From NCBI GenBank assembly GCA_024235615.1, contig JACKMB010000001.1, positions 1,116,001 through 1,180,000 of the forward strand: a stretch of 64,000 bases of DNA. The letters are read 5' to 3'. Shown in pieces: positions 56,631 through 64,000 of this stretch. The DNA is from Thauera sp. Lineage in GTDB: Bacteria > Pseudomonadota > Gammaproteobacteria > Burkholderiales > Rhodocyclaceae. The notes below the pieces were generated by a model, which saw nothing but the letters and a program-made list of their open reading frames with translations, ran no database searches and was not told where the DNA came from. The stretch's first letter is position 1; each line of letters begins with the position of its first letter. The position numbers and the translations under genes are program-made.

Positions 56631-58526
56631 ATGATCCCCCAGTCCTTCGTCCAGGAACTGCTTTCCCGCGTCGACATCGTCGACGTCATCGAACGCTACG
56701 TCCCGCTCAAGAAGAGCGGCGCCAACTACTTCGCCTGCTGCCCCTTCCACGGCGAGAAATCCGCATCGTTCTCGGTCAGCCCGTCCAAGCAGTTCTACCA
56801 CTGCTTCGGTTGCGGCGTGCACGGCAGCGCGGTGGGCTTCCTGATGGAATACAGCGGCCTGGGCTTCGTGGACGCGGTCAAGGAGCTCGCCGCGCAGGTC
56901 GGACTGCAGGTGCCCGACGACGGCCGCAGCGCGACGCCGGCGCATGACGACGCCAGCGAGCGTCTTTACGAGGCGATGGCGATGGCGGCGCGCTTCTATC
57001 GCGACCAGCTCAAGCCCTCGCGCGCGGCCATCGACTACCTCAAGCGCCGCGGCCTCTCCGGCGAGATCGCCGCGCGCTTCGGCCTCGGCTACGCACCGGA
57101 CGAGTGGCAGGCGCTGGAGAGGATCTTCCCGGACTACCAGGCGAAGACCCTCGCCGATGCCGGCCTGGTCATCGACAACGAGCAGGGGCGGCGCTACGAC
57201 CGCTTCCGCAACCGCATCATCTTCCCGATCCACGACCGCCGCGGGCGCATCATCGCCTTCGGCGGGCGCGTGCTCGGCAAGGGCGAGCCCAAGTACCTGA
57301 ACTCGCCCGAGACCCCGCTGTTCGAGAAGGGGCGCGAGCTCTACGGCCTCTTCCTGGCGCAGAAGGCGATCCGCGACGCCGGCTTCGCGGTCGTGGTCGA
57401 GGGCTACATGGACGTGGTCGCGCTCGCCCAGTTCGGCATCGAGAACGCGGTCGCGACGCTCGGCACCGCAACCACGCCGCAGCATATCCACACGCTGCTG
57501 CGCCAGACCGACCGCATCGTGTTCTGCTTCGACGGCGACGCCGCCGGCCGCCGCGCCGCCTGGCGCGCGCTCGAGAACGCGCTCGAATCCCTGCGCGACG
57601 ACGCCACCCTGGCCTTCCTGTTCCTGCCCGCCGAGCACGACCCGGACTCCTTCGTGCGCGCCGAGGGCGCCGAGGCCTTCCGCAAGGCCGCGCTCGCCGC
57701 CACCCCGCTGGGCAGCTTCCTGATTCAGGAGCTCTGCGGCCGCCACCCGCTCGACAGCGCCGAGGGCCGCGCGGCCTTCGTGCACGAGTCGGCGCCACTG
57801 GTCACCCGCATCGCCGCGCCGCTGTTGAAGCTGCAGGTGGTGAAGGCGGTAGCCGAGACCGCGGGCATGACCCAGGGCGAGGTCGAATACGCCTTCGAGC
57901 AGCTCGCCGCCAGCGCCCCGCGCCGGCGCGGCACCGAGGCACCCACCCCGGCCCGCGCACCCGCCACGAGCCCCCCTAGCGCCGAGGCGGATGCGCCCTT
58001 CCTCGACGAGGCGCGCCCACCCGCCCGCAGCACGCCGCCACGCGGCCAGGCGCCACGTCCGCGTCCGGGCGGTCGGCGCAAGCTGCCCTCCACCGCCGGC
58101 ACCCTGCTACGCCTGGTGATGCAGCACCCCACCTGGGCCGCGCGCATGCCGGTCGGCCTGGTGCCCGACGACAGCCCGGAAGGCCTCGCGCTGATCGCGA
58201 TCATCGACCTCTTCAGCCTCGGCGAGCCGATCCCGGCTGGCGGCCTCGGTGCGCTGATCGAGCGCTTCCGCGAAACCCCCCACGCCGACACCCTCTCGCG
58301 CGTCGCCGCGGAACTCGTCGAGGCGGAATTCGACGAAGCGGTGGTCGAGACCCTGTTCGAGGACGCCCTGCGCAAGCTGCAGGTCGACGGCATCGGCAAG
58401 GAGATCGCCGCCCTGCTACAACGGGATCGTGAGCAAGGCCTGGACGCCGCCGGCCGCCATCGCCTGGGAGAGCTGCTGCTCGAGAAGCGGAACCTCGCCG
58501 GCGGCGGCAAAGTCTCAGATTTATAG
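56631..58526 (+). CDS. dnaG: DNA primase
   Basis: Makes RNA primers at the replication fork; 631 residues. The N-terminal zinc ribbon has C37, H40, C58 and C61 (CCPFH and HCFGC). The TOPRIM core has VVEGYMDVVALAQFG and FCFDGDAAGRRAAWRAL. A Pro/Arg-rich linker of about 50 residues (near residue 430-485) precedes the C-terminal DnaB-binding helical domain. The ATG at 56631 gives MIPQSFVQELL. It is 48 nt upstream of rpoD. Confidence 0.97.
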   Translation: MIPQSFVQELLSRVDIVDVIERYVPLKKSGANYFACCPFHGEKSASFSVSPSKQFYHCFGCGVHGSAVGFLMEYSGLGFVDAVKELAAQVGLQVPDDGRSATPAHDDASERLYEAMAMAARFYRDQLKPSRAAIDYLKRRGLSGEIAARFGLGYAPDEWQALERIFPDYQAKTLADAGLVIDNEQGRRYDRFRNRIIFPIHDRRGRIIAFGGRVLGKGEPKYLNSPETPLFEKGRELYGLFLAQKAIRDAGFAVVVEGYMDVVALAQFGIENAVATLGTATTPQHIHTLLRQTDRIVFCFDGDAAGRRAAWRALENALESLRDDATLAFLFLPAEHDPDSFVRAEGAEAFRKAALAATPLGSFLIQELCGRHPLDSAEGRAAFVHESAPLVTRIAAPLLKLQVVKAVAETAGMTQGEVEYAFEQLAASAPRRRGTEAPTPARAPATSPPSAEADAPFLDEARPPARSTPPRGQAPRPRPGGRRKLPSTAGTLLRLVMQHPTWAARMPVGLVPDDSPEGLALIAIIDLFSLGEPIPAGGLGALIERFRETPHADTLSRVAAELVEAEFDEAVVETLFEDALRKLQVDGIGKEIAALLQRDREQGLDAAGRHRLGELLLEKRNLAGGGKVSDL

Positions 58527-58532
58527 TACAAT
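58527..58532 (+). promoter_or_regulatory. possible internal -10 element before rpoD
   Basis: TACAAT, overlapping the dnaG stop region in a small AT-rich patch. No good -35 is seen. It could be an internal rpoD promoter such as the heat-shock promoter known in E. coli. Confidence 0.35.
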
Positions 58533-58574
58533 TTTCGGTTTCCCATTTACTTACACCCTCACTTGAGGAGTGCT

Positions 58575-60575
<2,001 letters not shown>

Positions 60576-60600
60576 AAGGCCCCTTGCACCGCCCGGCGGC

Positions 60601-60618
60601 GCAGGCCGTCGGGCCTGC
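60601..60618 (+). terminator. hairpin between rpoD and the tRNA gene
   Basis: GCAGGCC/GGCCTGC with a 4-nt loop, ending one base before the tRNA. It lacks a T run, so it is more likely a processing hairpin or 3'-end protector than an efficient terminator. The tRNA may be cut from the rpoD transcript. Confidence 0.4.
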
Positions 60619-60694
60619 GGGCCTTTAGCTCAACGGTTAGAGCAGAGGACTCATAATCCTTTGGTTGCGGGTTCGAATCCCGCAGGGCCCACCA
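60619..60694 (+). tRNA. tRNA-Ile2 (anticodon CAU, lysidine type)
   Basis: A 76-nt tRNA with encoded CCA. The acceptor stem GGGCCTT pairs with AGGGCCC (one G-U pair); the D arm is GCTC-GAGC, the anticodon loop CTCATAA, and the T arm GCGGG-TTCGAAT-CCCGC. CAU anticodons occur in tRNA-Met, initiator tRNA and the Ile2 tRNA whose C34 is modified to lysidine by TilS. The start GGGCCTTTAGCTCA-type body closely resembles E. coli tRNA-Ile2 rather than elongator tRNA-Met, so Ile2 is preferred. Its 3' end is the likely integration target of the element that follows. Confidence 0.85.
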
Positions 60695-60713
60695 GTAGAT
60701 TCAAGCACTTGCA

Positions 60714-60742
60714 CCAATCCTTCTGGATTGGCGTTTTGCTTT
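60714..60742 (+). terminator. terminator after the tRNA
   Basis: CCAATCC/GGATTGG stem with a TTCT loop, then CGTTTTGCTTT. Confidence 0.8.
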
Positions 60743-60750
60743 ACGGGTCC

Positions 60751-60770
60751 GTGTAGCCACGGTGTAGCCA
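60751..60770. repeat. tandem GTGTAGCCA repeats next to the tRNA
   Basis: GTGTAGCCA at 60751-60759 and 60762-60770, 11 bp apart (about one helix turn). Short direct repeats of this kind beside a tRNA-located attachment site are typical arm-type binding sites for a tyrosine integrase. The integrase itself is not in the window. Confidence 0.5.
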
Positions 60771-60808
60771 ATTTCCGCAGATCCAGGCCCTTACCCGCCG
60801 ACACCTGA

Positions 60809-60830
60809 GCCCGCCACGAGCGGGCTTTTT
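60809..60830 (+). terminator. second terminator before the island genes
   Basis: GCCCGC/GCGGGC stem with a 5-nt loop followed by five T. It insulates the island genes from tRNA transcription. The rest of 60695-60946 holds no gene. Confidence 0.8.
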
Positions 60831-60946
60831 ACGTCCTGCGCCCTGCCCTGTCACGGCATGTCAAGCCCCTGAACAAGCGCGACGAGACAAAACGCGCCCG
60901 TCCCCTGCATCATCGGCCCTGCCTTAGATCCCAGAGCCATAACGCG

Positions 60947-61171
60947 ATGCAAGAACCCGAGTTCCAGGAAATATTCAACGGTGCCGACCTGCCCGCCGCG
61001 GTGATCAGCGCGCGCACAGGTGCCGAGCTGCTCGACGTGTCGGAGCGGCAGTGGCATCGACTGGTCGCGCGCGGTCTGCTGCCCCGCCCGATCAAGCTGG
61101 GGCGCAACACGCGCTGGCGCATGGCCGAGGTCGAGGCAGCACTCGAATCCATTCCACCGAGCGAGGCCTGA
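60947..61171 (+). CDS. AlpA-like helix-turn-helix protein
   Basis: DNA-binding protein of 74 residues. The segment ISARTGAELLDVSERQWHRL followed by VARGLLPRPIKLGRNTRWRM is the winged-helix pattern of AlpA/excisionase-like regulators of phages and integrative elements. Such proteins typically act as recombination directionality factors or transcription activators. It is the first gene downstream of the tRNA, in keeping with an integrated element. Confidence 0.8.
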   Translation: MQEPEFQEIFNGADLPAAVISARTGAELLDVSERQWHRLVARGLLPRPIKLGRNTRWRMAEVEAALESIPPSEA

Positions 61172-61172
61172 T

Positions 61173-61706
61173 GTGACCCCACAAAAAGGAAACGCTCACC
61201 GAGGCCTGGCCGCCAAGGTGAGCGCAAATGCAAAGCAATGTGACGTTGCGGATGTGAGCCTACCTCACATCGAAGAAGCGATCTACCCCGATGTGTTCGC
61301 CGAGACCGCCCTCGCCTTCGCAATGCTGGCCATGGGCGAGCACGGTGTGATCGACGACATGCACGCCGCCTCGGAGCTCCAGGCGATGGGCTGGCCTGTT
61401 CGCGTGTGGGACATCGAGTGCTCCGACGGCATCCGCCCGATTCCGCTCTGGGCCTTGCGTGAGTGGCTCGAGGATCGGCCGCGCGGCTGCTTCGATGAGT
61501 GGCTGCAGCGGTTCGACGACGCCTTCACCGAGATCCGCCTGCAGGCGCGAGGCAAAGACCGCGCCGCCCTCGAGTTGATCGACTGGTTCATTGAAGACCC
61601 CGCCAACCGGACCAGCGCAGCGCGCCGCGCCCTGCCGTCGTCCACCGAATACGCTGCCATCGCGGCCCGCACTCTGAAGGAAAAGAACAATGGCTCTTGG
61701 CACTGA
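61173..61706 (+). CDS. hypothetical protein of the integrated element, 177 aa
   Basis: Not recognised. The GTG at 61173 lies 1 nt after the AlpA-like stop; later in-frame starts are possible. The sequence is soluble and rich in Trp, Asp and Glu in its middle (PVRVWDIECSDGIRPIP, ALREWLEDRPRGCFDEW), with a helical C-terminal half. It overlaps the next gene by 17 nt, so the three genes form one transcription unit. Role unknown; presumably phage or island biology. Confidence 0.65.
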   Translation: MTPQKGNAHRGLAAKVSANAKQCDVADVSLPHIEEAIYPDVFAETALAFAMLAMGEHGVIDDMHAASELQAMGWPVRVWDIECSDGIRPIPLWALREWLEDRPRGCFDEWLQRFDDAFTEIRLQARGKDRAALELIDWFIEDPANRTSAARRALPSSTEYAAIAARTLKEKNNGSWH

Positions 61707-64000
61707 CGACAAGATGCCCCGTGGCACGGTGGATGAGTTCAACAACCTTCGCCCGCTACCTGGCGCACCTGCCCCCGCGCAACCGCAACCGGCCGCCGGC
61801 CCGTGGCAGCGCTTCCAGCCCCAGGCCCAGGCCCAGCAGCCCGCTACCCAAGCGGCGCCACCGGTTACCGACTGGTCGAAGTTCGTGCCCGATCAGCCTG
61901 CCGCCCCGCAGACCGATTGGGGACAGTTCGTACCCGATCAGCCGCGCGAGATGGGCATCATCAGCACGTTGGCGCAAGGCTTCCGCAACACCGGCCGCGC
62001 AGTCGGTGCAGCTGCCGACGTGGCACTCGACGATCGGGCAAGCGTGGTCGAGCGCGCGAATGCCCAGGCCGCCGCACCGAAGAACGAGAACCTGCGCGCC
62101 TTTGAAGGTGCGATCGAAAACCGCCGCGCCGCACTGGGCACCGACGACCCGGGTTTGCTGGATGCGCTGGGTGTGGTCGGCGGCGCGGTGCTCGCCCAGC
62201 CGAAGGGCGCCGGTTACGCGGTGCTCGAGCAGGCGCCGAACGCCGTGGCCGCCCTCGCCCCAGCTTGGGCAGGTGCGAAGCTGGGCGCCACCGCAGGCGC
62301 AGCTATTCCGCTGCCGGGCGCAGCACCCGCGCTCGGTGTGGTCGGCGGCCTGGCTGGCCTGTTCTTGGGTAACACCGCGCTCGAGGTCGGGCACAAGGCT
62401 ATGGAAAAGGCGACCGACGGCCAGTTCACCGCCGCCGAGCGCGAGACCGCATTCGTCGAAGGCGGAACGAAGGCTGCCACGATCACCGGCATCGATGCCG
62501 CGACGCTGGGCCTGTCGAAATGGATCATGGGTGCGACCTCTCGCGCCGTCGAGCGCGCCACCACGCGCGCCCTGACCGATGCCGGCGTCGATGTCGGCAA
62601 CGAGGTGGCCGTGATGGCCGCCCGCCGATCGCCTGAGATGGTGAAGGCGGTGCGACAGGCACAAGAGGCAGCCATCGACACCACCGCCACGTTCGGCCGC
62701 AAGGCTGCCCGCGCTGGCGCAGCGCTCGGCCTCGAGACGATCGGTGAAGGCCTCGGCGAATACCTCGGCGAGCTCGCTGCAACGGGGAAGGCCGACGCGA
62801 TCGACGCCGTGCTCGAGAGCGTGCTCAGCCTCGGCCAGTCGGGCGCAGAGGTCGCTTGGGGCGCATCGCGCAACGCCGCATCGATGGCCGCCGCTCGCCT
62901 CAACCCGAACGCAGGGCCGAACAGCCGCGCCGCCATCGTCGCGTTGAACCAGCAGGCGCAGGGCAATTTGCCGCCGACCGAAGGCCCCGCCGCGGGAACG
63001 ATGCAGCAGGCTGCTGCAGCCGGGCAAATGGGCGGCGATTTGAATAACCAAGTCCCGGCCGACTGGGCGCAGCAGATCGACGCTGCACTCGGCACCGCGC
63101 CCGCACAGCAAGAAGTGCAACCGATGGTGTCGCCCTGGCTCGATTACGAGCAACAGGCACCGGCGACGGACTGGTCGGGCTTCGTGCCCGATGCAGTCCC
63201 GGCCGGGTTCGTGCCGGACGCGAACCAGAACACCATCGAGACCTCCCCCGGCACCGCGCCGACCGCCACCACCAGCCCCGCGGCACCGAACGGCCAGCAG
63301 GATCAGCAGCAGACGCCGCGCCTCGTGCCGATGAAGGACGAGGCCGCCGCCGCACGTCGCGCTGAAGTGGTCGCAAAGCGAACCGGCACGCCCCAGGTCG
63401 TGATCAGCCACCCGACCGTGGCCGGGCGCTTTGCTGTGGTGCCGGCCGACTCGCCGCTGGCCATCTCAGCCGCGCCGACTGCCCAGGCCGAAGGGCTCGA
63501 CACTGCCGGCCTCTTCCAGACCCAGGCACCGATCCCGCTGAAGAACGCGCGCAACCTCGCCGGCATGATGTCGATGGCCGGTGGTGTCGAGCATGCCGTC
63601 GTGCCCGCCCCGACGGGTGACGGCTTCGGCGTGGCGCCCGTCGATCAACTTTCGCCCGCCCAGCTCCAGCAGTGGGCGGGCTTTCAACCCGGAGCGCGGC
63701 GCGGTGCGGCCCGCCGAGTTCCAGGCCCGTCGGCCGCACCGACGGCAACGGCAGCGCCGGCCACTTCGGCGAGCACGACCAGCAGCACGGCCACCCCGCA
63801 AGGGACGCCGGACGCTGGCCCGGAGCTCGCCCAGGTGACCGGCGCCACGCCGGCAGCACCCGCAGTCCCGGAAGGCGCGCAGGGCTTCAACACCGAGGCC
63901 CAGCGCGCTGCACCGGCTCTCCCCCAGATCAACAACAGCACCTTCACCAGCGCCATCGGCAACGCACAGGCGACGATCCGCCGCGAACGTTGGACCATCG
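61690..64000 (+). CDS. large Ala/Pro/Gln-rich phage or island protein, 3' end outside window
   Basis: At least 770 residues, open to the right edge. The ATG follows AGGAAAAGAAC. The N-terminal part is Pro/Gln/Ala-rich and carries two copies of a DWxxFVPD motif (TDWSKFVPD and TDWGQFVPD, about residues 60-85). A third (TDWSGFVPD) plus a half copy (GFVPD) lies near residues 493-510. In between are Gly/Ala-rich helical stretches that look membrane-active (about residues 160-230: ALGVVGGAVLAQP, GAAPALGVVGGLAGLFLG). This architecture resembles large polyvalent or ejected virion proteins of phages, which are injected with the DNA. No lysozyme or enzyme motif is seen in the visible part. Confidence 0.7.
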   Translation, partial: MALGTDDKMPRGTVDEFNNLRPLPGAPAPAQPQPAAGPWQRFQPQAQAQQPATQAAPPVTDWSKFVPDQPAAPQTDWGQFVPDQPREMGIISTLAQGFRNTGRAVGAAADVALDDRASVVERANAQAAAPKNENLRAFEGAIENRRAALGTDDPGLLDALGVVGGAVLAQPKGAGYAVLEQAPNAVAALAPAWAGAKLGATAGAAIPLPGAAPALGVVGGLAGLFLGNTALEVGHKAMEKATDGQFTAAERETAFVEGGTKAATITGIDAATLGLSKWIMGATSRAVERATTRALTDAGVDVGNEVAVMAARRSPEMVKAVRQAQEAAIDTTATFGRKAARAGAALGLETIGEGLGEYLGELAATGKADAIDAVLESVLSLGQSGAEVAWGASRNAASMAAARLNPNAGPNSRAAIVALNQQAQGNLPPTEGPAAGTMQQAAAAGQMGGDLNNQVPADWAQQIDAALGTAPAQQEVQPMVSPWLDYEQQAPATDWSGFVPDAVPAGFVPDANQNTIETSPGTAPTATTSPAAPNGQQDQQQTPRLVPMKDEAAAARRAEVVAKRTGTPQVVISHPTVAGRFAVVPADSPLAISAAPTAQAEGLDTAGLFQTQAPIPLKNARNLAGMMSMAGGVEHAVVPAPTGDGFGVAPVDQLSPAQLQQWAGFQPGARRGAARRVPGPSAAPTATAAPATSASTTSSTATPQGTPDAGPELAQVTGATPAAPAVPEGAQGFNTEAQRAAPALPQINNSTFTSAIGNAQATIRRERWTI

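Noticed and set aside
60619-60694. Elongator or initiator tRNA-Met
   Set aside because: CAU anticodon fits, but the acceptor stem and arms follow tRNA-Ile2; the initiator lacks a 1-72 mismatch here (G-C pair present). TilS determinants should be checked to be certain.

Overview
The window is 64 kb of a high-GC betaproteobacterial chromosome. The housekeeping genes, their order and the protein sequences look most like the order Rhodocyclales (Thauera/Azoarcus type). That placement is an inference from recognised families (Coq7-type ubiquinone hydroxylase, ErpA, the glrK-qseG-glrR cassette, the YhdP/glnE neighbourhood, an rpsU-dnaG-rpoD operon); no 16S rRNA gene is present. Nearly all of the sequence is dense core genome. 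Only the last 3.4 kb, downstream of a tRNA gene, looks acquired.

Layout. 1-5 kb: glycerol use (glpK, partial glpD), a DMT permease, a SpoIIAA-like protein and a rhodanese. 5-14 kb: murI, tyrS, an M23 peptidase, erpA, argC, rpsI/rplM, a probable small RNA, an OsmC protein, coq7, a CNP1-like exported protein and rppH. 14-21 kb: proS, a lytic transglycosylase, a bactofilin, and the GlrK/QseG/GlrR envelope-sensing two-component system. 21-31 kb: tldD, a nitrilase-family amidase, the giant AsmA-like YhdP and glnE. 31-45 kb: a CYTH-CHAD triphosphatase, sixA, DUF2062, mnmA/nudJ, ilvE, a phosphohexomutase, an HDOD protein, uvrD and several unknown proteins. 45-54 kb: leuS-lptE-holA-proA, then a tightly overlapped chalcone-isomerase-like/ogt/xerD run, ybaK and folB. 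54-60.7 kb: plsY, tsaD, and the macromolecular-synthesis operon rpsU-dnaG-rpoD followed by tRNA-Ile(CAU). 60.7-64 kb: start of an integrated element with an AlpA-like regulator, an unknown gene and a very large Ala/Pro/Gln-rich protein that runs off the right edge.

Non-coding content is informative. A sigma54-type promoter (GG-N10-GC) with one exact and one near-exact TGTC-N10-GACA element lies between the bactofilin gene and glrK. Because glrR encodes a sigma54 activator whose E. coli homologue binds TGTC-N10-GACA, this suggests that GlrR controls the bactofilin. A separate 120-nt transcript, with a good sigma70 promoter, an intrinsic terminator and a C/U-rich anti-Shine-Dalgarno loop, lies upstream of rplM. 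Three clusters of a REP-like palindrome and two patches of a CCTCACG heptamer occupy intergenic gaps; in two cases the repeat supplies the stop codon of the neighbouring gene (tsaD, mnmA). No CRISPR array, rRNA operon, insertion sequence or integrase gene was found.
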